Below are positions 9,087 through 17,289 of a stretch of DNA of 64,000 nt, in pieces (position 1 is the stretch's first letter; every line of letters begins with the position of its first letter). The position numbers and the translations under genes are program-made. This stretch comes from Streptomyces sp. R41 (lineage in GTDB: Bacteria; Actinomycetota; Actinomycetes; Streptomycetales; Streptomycetaceae), in the NCBI RefSeq assembly GCF_041053055.1, contig NZ_CP163443.1, positions 10,089,001 to 10,153,000 of the forward strand, written 5' to 3'. The notes beneath the pieces were generated by a model. That model saw only the letters and a program-made list of their open reading frames with translations. It made no database searches and had not been told where the DNA came from.

Positions 9087-9672
9087 CCCGTTCGTCGGAC
9101 ATCGGGCCCTCCGAGCCGGTAGTCCAGTGCGGGTGAGGTATGCACAGGGCGGCGGGTTGACCGACGCTGGGAGGACAGCGCGGGAGCGTTTGCGGCTGCA
9201 GGCCGTCGAGCGTTTCGAGGGCGGGCAGAAGAACGCGGAGATCGCGGTCGCGTTGCGGGTGAGCCTGCGTTCGGTGGAGCGGTGGCGCCGGGCTTGGCGC
9301 GAGCAGGGCGAGGCCGGCGTGCTGTCGAAGGGCTCGCCGGGGCGCTCGAAGCTCAGCGAAGCCCAGGTCGTGAGACTGGAACGGGAGTTGGAGCGCGGTC
9401 CGCTGGCTCATGGGTGGGTGGATCAGCGGTGGACGTTGGCGCGGATCAAGACGTTGATCGGTCGGTTGTTCCACGTCTCCTACACCGTCGAGGGCACCTG
9501 GCAGCTGCTGCGGCGGCACGGTTGGTCATGGCAGCAGCCCACGCGGCGGGCGATCGAGCGTGACGATGACGCGGTCGAGGTGTGGAAGAAGGAGATCTGG
9601 CCGCGGGTAAGAGCACCGCGGCGGAGCGCGGCGCCTACCTGGTCTTCGAGGACGAGGCCGGGCAGTCGATGA
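9079..9672 (+). CDS. IS630-type transposase, N-terminal frame (orfA)
   Basis: A 197-residue frame carrying the DNA-binding half of the transposase: a helix-turn-helix of Helix-turn-helix/HTH_29 type ([21 protein letters not shown]) and a second winged-helix segment ([22 protein letters not shown]). ATG 9079 lies within the left inverted repeat; upstream in-frame codons belong to ctaD. Homology to the family runs to about WPRV (9609) and then leaves this frame; the catalytic half continues in the frame one base back. The remaining 20 residues here are out-of-frame reading. Confidence 0.8.
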   Translation: MSVPFVGHRALRAGSPVRVRYAQGGGLTDAGRTARERLRLQAVERFEGGQKNAEIAVALRVSLRSVERWRRAWREQGEAGVLSKGSPGRSKLSEAQVVRLERELERGPLAHGWVDQRWTLARIKTLIGRLFHVSYTVEGTWQLLRRHGWSWQQPTRRAIERDDDAVEVWKKEIWPRVRAPRRSAAPTWSSRTRPGSR

Positions 9673-10235
9673 CTCCGCCGCGAGCCAGGACCTGGGGCCG
9701 AGTCGGCCAGACACCGGTCGTACGAGTGCGCGGCCGCGGTTCCGGACGGGTGTCGATGGCCGGGATGACCTGCTACAAGCCCGGCGAGCGATCCCGGCTG
9801 ATCTACGCGATCCGCGAGTACCGGGGCCGCAAGGGCGAGCCGAAGGGGTTCGGGTGGCGCGACTTCCGCGACCTCATCGTCCGTGCTCACATCCAGCTCG
9901 GCACCCCGATCGTGCTCGTGTGGGACAACGTACGCCTCCACCTGACCGCTGGCATGAAGGACTTCATCGCCGCGAACTCCGACTGGCTCATCGTGTTCCA
10001 GCTGCCGACCTACGCCCCTGATCTGAACCCGACCGAGGGCATCTGGTCGCTGGTGAAGCGCGACCTCGGCAACCTCGCGGCCGCCGACCTCGGCCAGATC
10101 ACCCGCGCGGTCAAGCGCAAGCTCAAGATGTTGCAGTACAGGCCGCAGGTGATTGACGGCTGCTTCGCAGAAACGGGACTGAGGTTCAGCGAAGCACCCT
10201 CGACCGCTGCCCCCGCCTTCGCGACGACGCGGTGA
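9582..10235 (+). CDS. IS630-type transposase, catalytic frame (orfB)
   Basis: Encodes the DDE domain of an IS630 transposase: the first acidic motif VFEDEAGQ, the second LVWDNVRLH and the third PDLNPTEGIW, all intact. It overlaps orfA by 91 bases in the minus-one frame. The homology joins at about 9604-9612, where GGGTAAG would read through if one base were added, so the gene is either a programmed minus-one frameshift or has lost one base. I see no classic slippery heptamer, which leans toward a single-base loss. A GTG at 9582 is the first start codon but probably not a natural one. Confidence 0.8.
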   Translation: MEEGDLAAGKSTAAERGAYLVFEDEAGQSMTPPRARTWGRVGQTPVVRVRGRGSGRVSMAGMTCYKPGERSRLIYAIREYRGRKGEPKGFGWRDFRDLIVRAHIQLGTPIVLVWDNVRLHLTAGMKDFIAANSDWLIVFQLPTYAPDLNPTEGIWSLVKRDLGNLAAADLGQITRAVKRKLKMLQYRPQVIDGCFAETGLRFSEAPSTAAPAFATTR

Positions 10236-10329
10236 GCGTGCCCATCTTGATCCTGGGCGGCCGGGATGGGCATGGGCAGGGGTAGCGTGTCGTCGTCGTA
10301 GAACGACGTGGGCACCAGGGAGGTCTCGG

Positions 10330-10725
10330 ATGCGGGCGGACTATCGCAGCTTGCCGGGCTTCGAGAAGATCCAGCTCGAGGGCAGCTACGTGTTGGGGAT
10401 CGAAGCCCGCCCGGGGAAGCTGATGTTCAGGCTGGACCTGATGCTCGATCCAGGGCATCCCAACTTCGGCCCGCCGCTGGGAGACGATCGGGCCTGCTTC
10501 CGTCCGGCTCTGCTCTGTTTCGACGCCGTCCGCGGCCTCACCTGGACTGACCAGGGGACTCCGCCGGCCCGGGATGCGAGCGGGGAGATCGACTACGGCA
10601 CCATCGACGAGTTCACGTGGATCGCCGGGGAGTTCGCGCTCGTCGGAGACTGGGGCCGAATTCAGGTGAACTCCCATCAGACCCCGAAGCTGGAGATCGA
10701 AGTCGTCCACGGCCCGCGGCCATGA
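10330..10725 (+). CDS. Passenger gene inside the IS: uncharacterised 131-residue protein
   Basis: A soluble 131-residue protein (RSLPGFEKIQLE at the start, DYGTIDEFTW near residue 100) that is rich in beta-strand patterns and acidic residues, with no signal peptide or membrane segment. GGGAGG lies 7 bases before the ATG, so it is translated independently of the transposase. I do not recognise a characterised family; the look is that of small stand-alone actinobacterial proteins of unknown role, and an immunity or binding protein is only a guess. It lies 94 bases after the transposase and 101 bases before the right repeat, on the transposase strand. Confidence 0.7.
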   Translation: MRADYRSLPGFEKIQLEGSYVLGIEARPGKLMFRLDLMLDPGHPNFGPPLGDDRACFRPALLCFDAVRGLTWTDQGTPPARDASGEIDYGTIDEFTWIAGEFALVGDWGRIQVNSHQTPKLEIEVVHGPRP

Positions 10726-10826
10726 CCGCTCCCGGGTGTCTCCGTGTCGGCCAGCCCACCGCCCGGCGCCACTCGTAGATCGTTGAGCTACCGCACCAAC
10801 ACGCGCGCGTCGGCTGGGTGATCGTC

Positions 10827-10851
10827 ACCGACATCACGCTTTCAAGTTCAG
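10827..10851 (-). repeat. Right terminal inverted repeat of IS
   Basis: Reverse complement begins CTGAACTTGAAAGCG; 24 of 25 positions match the left end. The outermost base is followed by AT and then the ctaD codon for Asn of RLN on the minus strand. Confidence 0.9.
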
Positions 10852-11207
10852 ATGTTGAGCCGCGGGAACGCCACATCGGGCGCGCCGATCTGCAACGGCA
10901 TGATCCAGTTCGCGAAGCCGGCGAAAAGCGGGGTGGCGAACATCAGCAGCATCACGGTGCCGTGCATCGTGAAGGCCTGATTGAACTGCTCGTTCGACAT
11001 GATCTGCAGTCCCGGCCGGGCCAGTTCGGCGCGCATCAGCAGCGCCATGACCCCGCCGACGCAGAAGAACCCGAACGACGTGACCAGATACAGCGTGCCG
11101 ATCGTCTTGTGGTCGGTGGTGGTCAGCCACTTCACCGCGGCGAGTCCAGGACGCCGCGCACGCACGGGAGGGGGTGCGGGCGGCGCGGTAACAGTGTTGC
11201 TCTCCAT
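10852..11207 (-). pseudogene. ctaD: ctaD 5' part: cytochrome c oxidase subunit I N-terminus
   Basis: Encodes the first 118 residues of oxidase subunit I: a proline-rich cytoplasmic start ([14 protein letters not shown]), the [15 protein letters not shown] segment, the first two membrane helices and the low-spin heme ligand histidine in [10 protein letters not shown], ending [12 protein letters not shown]. After that codon the IS adds one Ile and a stop. ATG 11207 is preceded by a GGCGGGGC ribosome site; 32 further upstream codons are open but not homologous. No copper-B ligands are present, so this product cannot be an oxidase. Confidence 0.9.
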
Positions 11208-11261
11208 GCCCCGCCTGTGTCCGGCGCCCGCCCCACCGTCACACTGGAGCGGAGCGACGAG

Positions 11262-11283
11262 CGTCACATCGGCGGGTGTGACG
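11262..11283. promoter_or_regulatory. Inverted repeat in ctaD / sigma factor divergent region
   Basis: A perfect 7-base inverted repeat CGTCACA-N8-TGTGACG lies in the 105 bases between the ctaD start and the ECF sigma start, 30 bases before the latter. It is a plausible regulator site for one or both genes; no protein can be assigned. Confidence 0.4.
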
Positions 11284-11312
11284 ATCACGAACCTGCCGGA
11301 CACCTACGGATT

Positions 11313-11876
11313 ATGAGCAACGACGAGACCTTCGCCGCTGCCTATCGCGAGCACTACTGGGCGGTCAGCCGCTACGTTGCGCGGCGACTGGACGGCCGGA
11401 GCAGCGATGTCGAGGAGGTGGTGGCGGAGGTCTTCACCGTCGCCTGGCGGCGGCGGTCCGACCTCCCGCCGTCCCCCCTTCCCTGGCTGTACGGCGTGGC
11501 ACGTCACTGTCTGGCCAATGCCGTACGCGGCTACGGGCGCCGCCGCAGGCTCGTCGACCGGCTCGGCAACGACGAGAGCGCGCACGGCAAGCAGGTGGTG
11601 GCGGGCCCCGACTCCGAGTCGCCGGGCGACTGGGTGCACGAGGCCCTGGCCCGGCTCTCCCCGGCCGACCAGGAAGTGCTGCGGCTGACGGCCTGGGAGG
11701 AGCTCGGCATCGACGAGGTCGCCGTCGCCCTCGGCTGCGGCAGCCGCGCCGCGGCGATGCGTCTGCACCGTGCCCGCCGCCGGCTCAGAGCCGAGATCGA
11801 CCGCCTGCAGATCACCGTGGCCGCCGGCACCGAAACGCCCCGCCGCGACACCCCGAAGGAGCACGGCCATGGCTGA
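11313..11876 (+). CDS. ECF-type RNA polymerase sigma factor
   Basis: A 187-residue sigma-70 family protein with region 2 at about residues 10-80 (FAAAYREHYWAVSRYVARRL, then DVEEVVAEVFTVAWRR) and region 4 at about 115-165 (LARLSPADQEVLRLTAWEEL, then IDEVAVALGCGSRAAAMRLHRARRRL). The linker is short and there is no C-terminal extension. It directs RNA polymerase to a small regulon, normally held off by a partner protein. The next gene begins inside its last codons (8-base overlap) and encodes a single-span membrane protein, the usual arrangement for a sigma factor and its controlling partner. Confidence 0.85.
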   Translation: MSNDETFAAAYREHYWAVSRYVARRLDGRSSDVEEVVAEVFTVAWRRRSDLPPSPLPWLYGVARHCLANAVRGYGRRRRLVDRLGNDESAHGKQVVAGPDSESPGDWVHEALARLSPADQEVLRLTAWEELGIDEVAVALGCGSRAAAMRLHRARRRLRAEIDRLQITVAAGTETPRRDTPKEHGHG

Positions 11877-12843
11877 CGAACTCGAATTGCTGCGCCGCGC
11901 CAACCCGGTGCCGTCCGCCGACCCGCGCTTCCACGAACGCCCGCTGGACCAGCACGCCGAGCGCCGCCTCAACCACCTGCTGCACAGCGCGCGCCCCCGC
12001 CCTTGGCGCCGCTGGGTCTGGAGCGCCGGGACCGCGGCGGCCGTCGGCATGGTCGTCCTCGCCCTCACGCTGTCGGGATCGACCACCACCCCCGCCGTGG
12101 CCGCCCCGCGCGCGCTGGTCGTCGAGGCGGGCTCCGCCCCCGTACCCCTGGACCGGCTCGCCGACCGCGCGGCGGCATCCGACAGCTCGCTCCCGCTGCT
12201 CCAGGGCACCCACGTCCAGACCTGGAGCCTGGGCATGACCTCAGGACCCGAGGCCCGGCCGCCGATCACGCTCCCCGAGGAACGCGTCGTCCGCTGGAAG
12301 TCCGACGGCAGTCACACCGAACTCGTCGTGGCGACCGACCCGCGCCACCCGGGCAGGCCGGTCATCACCGACGCCGGCCCCGTCCCGCGCACGGTCGAGG
12401 ACGGCCATGTCCTCAGCAGGCAGACGTACCCACCCAGTTGGAGCGACGCACCGCCCCAGGCGCGACCGCCGCACGACGCCGAGCGGCTGCGCGCCTATCT
12501 TGAGGAGATCGACCCGATCGAGGCGATGGACACGCCGCAACTCCTTGACGCCGTCGCCCAGTTGCTGGACCACTGGACGCTCGGTGCCCGCGAGACCGCC
12601 GCGCTGACCCGTGTCCTCGCCGACGCGAAGGGCCTGCGCCCGGCCGGAGCGGTCACCGATCGGCTGGGCCGCCAGGGGCAGGCGTACGTGTACGACGACA
12701 AGGCCCACTCAGGCCGCAGGATGCTGATCCTGGACCCGGCGACCGGAGCCGTTCTCGGCCTTGAGGACACGGTCACCAAGGCCGATCCCGAGTTCGGCGT
12801 CAAGGCCGGGGACGTGATGTCGTACAGAGCCTGGATGCGCTGA
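11869..12843 (+). CDS. CU044_5270-type membrane protein, putative sigma partner
   Basis: A 324-residue protein with a cytoplasmic N-terminus of about 45 residues, one membrane helix (about 50-70, GTAAAVGMVVLALTLSG) and a large extracytoplasmic domain ending KAGDVMSYRAWMR. The layout and the conserved closing domain (GQAYVYDD...RRMLILDPATGAVLGLED) are those of CU044_5270-family proteins that follow ECF sigma genes in actinobacteria. The cytoplasmic part may hold the sigma factor, with the outer domain sensing a signal. No HxxxCxxC zinc anti-sigma motif is present, so binding by a classical ZAS fold is not expected. It overlaps the sigma gene by 8 bases. Confidence 0.7.
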   Translation: MADELELLRRANPVPSADPRFHERPLDQHAERRLNHLLHSARPRPWRRWVWSAGTAAAVGMVVLALTLSGSTTTPAVAAPRALVVEAGSAPVPLDRLADRAAASDSSLPLLQGTHVQTWSLGMTSGPEARPPITLPEERVVRWKSDGSHTELVVATDPRHPGRPVITDAGPVPRTVEDGHVLSRQTYPPSWSDAPPQARPPHDAERLRAYLEEIDPIEAMDTPQLLDAVAQLLDHWTLGARETAALTRVLADAKGLRPAGAVTDRLGRQGQAYVYDDKAHSGRRMLILDPATGAVLGLEDTVTKADPEFGVKAGDVMSYRAWMR

Positions 12844-12853
12844 ACCGGGAACG

Positions 12854-13702
12854 TCAGACGCCGAGTTGGAGCTCGGCCCCCGTGACGGTCTGCTCCAGCA
12901 GGACCGCGATCGTCATGGGGCCGACGCCACCCGGCACGGGCGTGATCAGCCCGGCCCGGGTGACGGCGGTGTCGAAGTCGACGTCGCCGACGTTCCCAGG
13001 GTTGTAGCCCGCGTCGATCACGACGGCTCCCGGCTTGATGTCCTCGCCGCGGATCAGCCGGGGGCGTCCCACGGCGGCCACCACGATGTCCGCCTCGCGC
13101 ACCACCGAGGACAGATCCGTCGTACGCGAATGGCAGTACGTCACCGTCGCGTCGCGCCCGAGCAGCAGCATGCCGACCGGCTTGCCGAGGATCGCGCTGC
13201 GGCCCACGACGACGGCCCGCCGGCTGGCCGGGTCCACGTCGTACTCGTCGAGGAGCCGCATGATGCCGCCGGGCGTGCAGGACACGAAGCCGGGCAGGCC
13301 GTAGCTCATCGCCGAATAGGAGCTCAGCGTCACACCGTCGACATCCTTCTCAGGGGCGATGGCCTCGAACGCCGCGCGCTCGTCGATGTGCGGTCCGACC
13401 GGGTGCTGGAGCAGGATGCCGTGCACGGTCGGGTCGCCGGAGAGGGCTTCGAGCGTGGCGACCAGTTCGGCCGTCGTGGTGTGGGCGGGCAGGGCGACGT
13501 GCCGCGACTCGATGCCGGCCTTGCGGCTGCGGTTCTGCTTCATCCGCACGTAGGTGACCGAGGCGGGATCCTCGCCGACCAGCACCGTCGCCAGACACGG
13601 AGCCGCACCCGTACGGTCCTTGAGGTCGGCCGCACGCTTGGCGGTCTCCTCGACGATGCGGCGGGCGAGACCGGCGCCGTCCATGAGCTGGGCCTGGGAC
13701 AT
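12854..13702 (-). CDS. folD: Bifunctional methylenetetrahydrofolate dehydrogenase/cyclohydrolase
   Basis: A 282-residue FolD enzyme that interconverts 5,10-methylene-THF, 5,10-methenyl-THF and 10-formyl-THF with NADP. Catalytic Tyr51 and Lys55 sit in SVTYVRMKQN, the folate-binding Asp is in EKDVDGV, and the NADP motif is GRSAILGKPVGMLL. The usual QLPLP loop reads QHPVGP and the PCTP segment reads SCTPGG, so it may be a divergent second copy. AGGAGGAGCAC precedes the ATG. A ZTP riboswitch lies just upstream, so the enzyme is likely induced when 10-formyl-THF runs short. Confidence 0.9.
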   Translation of the reverse strand: MSQAQLMDGAGLARRIVEETAKRAADLKDRTGAAPCLATVLVGEDPASVTYVRMKQNRSRKAGIESRHVALPAHTTTAELVATLEALSGDPTVHGILLQHPVGPHIDERAAFEAIAPEKDVDGVTLSSYSAMSYGLPGFVSCTPGGIMRLLDEYDVDPASRRAVVVGRSAILGKPVGMLLLGRDATVTYCHSRTTDLSSVVREADIVVAAVGRPRLIRGEDIKPGAVVIDAGYNPGNVGDVDFDTAVTRAGLITPVPGGVGPMTIAVLLEQTVTGAELQLGV

Positions 13703-13730
13703 GTGCTCCTCCTGAGCGCTGCTGACACAA

Positions 13731-13812
13731 TCGCCCAGGCGCGCGGCAAAGACCCCTTCGTCGGACCGCTCCCCGGTGGTACTCCACCTCAGCGCCAGTC
13801 ACGGCCCGCCGA
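13731..13812 (-). ncRNA. ZTP (pfl) riboswitch upstream of folD
   Basis: Reading the minus strand, the leader contains the hallmark blocks of the ZTP/pfl motif in order: GGGCCGTGACTGGCG (13810-13792 region), ACCACCGGGGAGCG (13780s to 13760s), a variable linker, then GCCGCGCGCCTGGGCG (13747-13732). These pair as the two helical domains plus the pseudoknot of this class. The class senses ZMP/ZTP, the purine intermediate that builds up when 10-formyl-THF is low, and usually switches on folD, purH and related genes. It ends about 28 bases before the folD start. Confidence 0.88.
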
Positions 13813-14067
13813 CCAGGGTAGCTCGTACGATTACCGGCTCGAACCGCCCCCCGAAGGTGGTGCCGTGGGGTCGGCGCCGGTCAGGAACCCGTCGGCCTGC
13901 GCCTCGGTCGTCACGGCTCCGCCGGCTCCGGCCCAGCGGGCGCTCTCCCGGGCCGGTTGGCAGCGGAACTCGGCCGGAGCCGGGCCCAGCGGTGCGAGCG
14001 ACGACGATGGGGCCGTACACCGCCGCCTCACGCCAACTGGCCGGTCAATGGCACTGTCGTCGAAGCG
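13813..14067. other. Intergenic stretch with no supported gene
   Basis: About 255 bases between the ZTP riboswitch and the end of the molybdoenzyme operon. Open frames exist on both strands but none has a ribosome site or recognisable protein character. It must hold the folD promoter; I could not pick a clear one. Confidence 0.5.
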
Positions 14068-16296
14068 TCAGGTGTCCATCGGTGGTAGACCGGGCAACAC
14101 CTTCTCCAGGGTGATGGGGAAGTCGCGCACGCGCACCCCGGTGGCGTTGAACACCGCGTTCGCGACCGCCGCACCGGCCCCGCAGATGCCCAACTCACCG
14201 ACGCCCTTCGCGCCCAGGACGTTGGCCTTGTCGTCGTACCCGTCGAGGACGACGGCGTCGACGTCGGGGATGTCGGCGTGGACCGGCACCAGATATTGCG
14301 CGAGATCCCGGTTGACGAAGGCGCCGGATCGCGGGTCCACGACGGCCTCTTCTTCGAGGGCCGCGCCGGCTCCCCAGACCATGCCCCCGATCAGCTGCGA
14401 GCGGGCCGTCTTCGCGTTGAGCACGCGGCCCACCGAGAAGACGCCGAGCATCCGCCGCAGACGGATCTCGGCGGTGTCCGCGTCGACCCCCACTTCGGCG
14501 AAATGGGCCCCGTAGGTGTTGATCGAATAGGCCGTGTAATTCGGATCGTCGCCCATGAAGCGGGTCCCGCCCTCTGCCTCCACACCTGCCGGATGGTTGC
14601 GTGCGACGATCTCACTCAGCGCCTCGGACGCGCCACCGATACTCACGTTGCCATCGGAGATCACGGCGTCTGCCGGGTCCAGGCCATGCAGCGGAGAGCG
14701 CGTGTCGTCGCGCGCCGCGGCCAGGAGCTGCTTGCGCAGGGTCATACACGCACCATGCACCGCATTGCTCGAGTTGGTGGCGCCCCACGAGCCGCCGGAC
14801 CCCCAGCTGGTGGGAAACTCGGAACGCCCGAGCTCGATCCGCACCCGATCGGGCGGCAGTCCGAGCCCGTCGGCCGCGACCTGGGTCAGGACCGTGTACG
14901 TGCCCGTGCCGAGGTCGGTCATGTCCGTCTGGACGACGGCGGTGCCGTCCGCCTCCAACCGCACCCGCACCGCTGTCGGCCCCTGGAAGTGCCCGCGGAT
15001 GGCCGCCGACATGCCGTAGCCGACCAGCCACCGCCCGTCGCGCACACTCGCCGGGGTGGCGGGGCGGTGCTCCCAGCCGAACCGGCGCGCGCCCTCGCGC
15101 AGGCACTCCACCAGGTGCCGGTCGCTGTACGGCACGTCTCGCTCGGGATCGACGGTGGGCTCGTTGCAGATCCGCAGCTCGACCGGGTCCATCCCGAGCG
15201 CATGGGCCAGCTCGTCCATCGCCGACTCGACCGCCAGCATGCCCGGTGCTTCGCCCGGCGCGCGTACGTCCGACCCGGGCGGCAGATCGAGCGGCGCCAG
15301 CCGGTGGCTGGTCAACCGGTGGGGCGCGGCGTAGAGGCTGCGGGTCGTGGCGGCGGTCTGCTCGGCGTACTCCACGTCGGGGTTGGTGTGCATGGTGACG
15401 TCATGGGCGATCGCGGTCAGCCGTCCGTCCTGCTCCGCGCCCAGTCGAACCCGCTGCCTGGATGTGGGACGGTTGCCGACGAGCTGGAAGATCTGCTGCC
15501 GGGTCATTGCGACCTTGACCGGTTGGCGCAACTCGCGAGCGGCGAGCGCCGCCAGGATCGTCTCGGAGTGGATGCCCAGCTTGGAACCGAATCCCCCGCC
15601 GACGAAGGGGGTGACGATGTGAACCCGCTCCGGGTCGATCCGAAGCGTGCCGGCGACCGAGGCCCGCGCCGCGTCGACGATCTGGCAGCTGACGTAGACG
15701 ACCAGGTCCTCGTCGCGCGGTTCCACCAGACACGCGTGCGGTTCCATCGGCATCGAGAATTCGTACGGCGTCGTGTACTGCTGGTCGACCTTGACCGCCG
15801 CGCTGTCGAACCCGGCATCGAAATCGCCCACCGCAGTGTTGGTGGGGAGACCGGCATTGACCACTTTCGGGATGTACACCTCATCTTCCTGCTCGGCGAA
15901 GTTGAAACGTCCCCGGCCACCGGCGTATTCGACTTCGACCAGATCGGCTGCCGCTCGGGCCTGTTCGAGGGTCGTGGCGACGACGAGTGCCACCGGCTCG
16001 CCGTAATAGTGAATGTCGGGGCTGGTCAGCACCGGCTGTGCACGCCAGTATTCGAACGTAATGGACTCATCACGGACACCCTGCGCCGGGGCATTGTGAT
16101 GGGTCATCACCATCTTTACGCCGGGCGCGCGTTCGGCGCTCTCGGTGTCGATCCGGGTGATGCGGCCTTTGCCGATCGTTGCGCCGACGATGAACCCGTA
16201 GAGCGGTTGGCCGGCCTCCCAATGCTCGTAGGCGTAGGTGGCCCGGCCGGCGACCTTCAACGGGCCGTCGACGCGGTTCAAGGCTTGCCCGATCAT
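14068..16296 (-). CDS. paoC: Aldehyde oxidoreductase molybdenum-binding subunit (PaoC/YagR type)
   Basis: A 742-residue large subunit of the xanthine oxidase family that binds the molybdopterin cofactor. Characteristic elements are the N-terminal a/b hammerhead (VDGPLKVAGRATYAYE), the cofactor loop GGGFGSKLG, the SWGSGGSWGA segment and the active-site Glu in GAKGVGELGICGAG near the C-terminus. Together with the next two genes it forms an aldehyde oxidoreductase like E. coli PaoABC, which oxidises aromatic and other aldehydes to acids. It starts 10 bases after the stop of the FAD subunit. No XdhC/PaoD-type chaperone gene is visible in the window. Confidence 0.9.
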   Translation of the reverse strand: MIGQALNRVDGPLKVAGRATYAYEHWEAGQPLYGFIVGATIGKGRITRIDTESAERAPGVKMVMTHHNAPAQGVRDESITFEYWRAQPVLTSPDIHYYGEPVALVVATTLEQARAAADLVEVEYAGGRGRFNFAEQEDEVYIPKVVNAGLPTNTAVGDFDAGFDSAAVKVDQQYTTPYEFSMPMEPHACLVEPRDEDLVVYVSCQIVDAARASVAGTLRIDPERVHIVTPFVGGGFGSKLGIHSETILAALAARELRQPVKVAMTRQQIFQLVGNRPTSRQRVRLGAEQDGRLTAIAHDVTMHTNPDVEYAEQTAATTRSLYAAPHRLTSHRLAPLDLPPGSDVRAPGEAPGMLAVESAMDELAHALGMDPVELRICNEPTVDPERDVPYSDRHLVECLREGARRFGWEHRPATPASVRDGRWLVGYGMSAAIRGHFQGPTAVRVRLEADGTAVVQTDMTDLGTGTYTVLTQVAADGLGLPPDRVRIELGRSEFPTSWGSGGSWGATNSSNAVHGACMTLRKQLLAAARDDTRSPLHGLDPADAVISDGNVSIGGASEALSEIVARNHPAGVEAEGGTRFMGDDPNYTAYSINTYGAHFAEVGVDADTAEIRLRRMLGVFSVGRVLNAKTARSQLIGGMVWGAGAALEEEAVVDPRSGAFVNRDLAQYLVPVHADIPDVDAVVLDGYDDKANVLGAKGVGELGICGAGAAVANAVFNATGVRVRDFPITLEKVLPGLPPMDT

Positions 16297-16305
16297 GTCG
16301 CCTCC

Positions 16306-17289
16306 TCAGCTCGACTGGGCCGCTTGCGCGAGCGTTCGGCACAGCGTGCGCTTGGCCAGCTCGATCTTGAAGTCGTTGTGCCCCTGCCCCACGGCGTCGC
16401 GCATCGCCGCCTCGGTGGCGGCGCGATAGGTGGCCATCGTGGCCGGACGGCCGGTCAACGCGGCCTCCGCCTCGAAGGACCGCCACGGCTTGTGCGCCAC
16501 ACCGCCGAACGCCACCCGTGCCTCACCGATCGTTCCCTGATCTGCCGAGACGACAGCCGCCACGGAGACCAGCGCGAACTCGTAGGACGCCCGATCGCGC
16601 ACCTTGCGGTAGATCTGCCGGCCGGGCGGGGACGCGGGCAGGATCACGCCCGTGATCATCTCGCCAGGCCGCAACACGGTCTCGATGTGCGGCGTATCGC
16701 CCGGCAGCCGGTAGAAGTCCGTGATGACGACGCGGCGTACCGACTCGTCGGCGTCGAGCAGCTCGATCTCCGCCTCCAACGCGGTCATCGCGACGGCCAT
16801 GTCCGAAGGATGGGTGGCGATGCAGGAGTTGCTGGCGCCGAGAATCGCGTGTATCCGGTTGAACCCGCCGATCGCCGAGCATCCCGACCCGGGATTGCGC
16901 TTGTTGCAGCCCGCAGCGGTGTCGTAGAAGTAAGGGCAGCGAGTGCGCTGCAACAGATTTCCCCCGGTGGACGCTTTGTTGCGCAACTGGCCCGAGGCGC
17001 CGGCCACCAGCGCCTGCGACAGCACCGGATAGCGGGTGCGCACTCGGGCATCGGCGGCCACGTCGGAATTCGCCGCCTGGGCGCCGATGCGCAGTCCGCC
17101 GTCCGGCAGCTCCTCGATGTCCCGCAACGGAAGCCGACTGATGTCGACCAGATGGCTGGGATGCTCGATGTCGAGTTTCATCAGATCGAGCAGATTGGTG
17201 CCGCCACTGATGAACTTGGCGCCGGTTCTGGACACCGCGGCGACAGCGGCCTGTGCGTCGCTCGCTCGCTCGTAAGTGAAGGACCTCAT
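16306..17289 (-). CDS. paoB: Aldehyde oxidoreductase FAD-binding subunit (PaoB/YagS type)
   Basis: A 327-residue medium subunit. The FAD site is marked by [13 protein letters not shown] near residue 30 and by [13 protein letters not shown] cysteine group ([21 protein letters not shown]) matches the insertion that binds a [4Fe-4S] cluster in PaoB-type enzymes and is absent from ordinary xanthine dehydrogenases. ATG 17289 overlaps the stop of the iron-sulfur subunit (ATGA), so the subunits are translationally coupled. Confidence 0.9.
   Translation of the reverse strand: MRSFTYERASDAQAAVAAVSRTGAKFISGGTNLLDLMKLDIEHPSHLVDISRLPLRDIEELPDGGLRIGAQAANSDVAADARVRTRYPVLSQALVAGASGQLRNKASTGGNLLQRTRCPYFYDTAAGCNKRNPGSGCSAIGGFNRIHAILGASNSCIATHPSDMAVAMTALEAEIELLDADESVRRVVITDFYRLPGDTPHIETVLRPGEMITGVILPASPPGRQIYRKVRDRASYEFALVSVAAVVSADQGTIGEARVAFGGVAHKPWRSFEAEAALTGRPATMATYRAATEAAMRDAVGQGHNDFKIELAKRTLCRTLAQAAQSS

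Larger units (their letters stand above)
9062..10851 (+). mobile_element. IS630-type insertion element with passenger gene
   Basis: A 1790-base element bounded by 25-base terminal inverted repeats (24 of 25 identical) and flanked on both sides by AT. It holds a two-frame transposase and, unusually, an additional gene with its own ribosome site before the right end. Elements of this family are normally about 1.1-1.2 kb, so roughly 600 bases are extra. IS630 elements normally target and duplicate TA; here the reconstructed empty site is CAACATGCTG and the duplicated pair would be AT (or no duplication at all). Boundaries are set by the repeats and by the exact rejoining of the ctaD frame. Confidence 0.85.
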
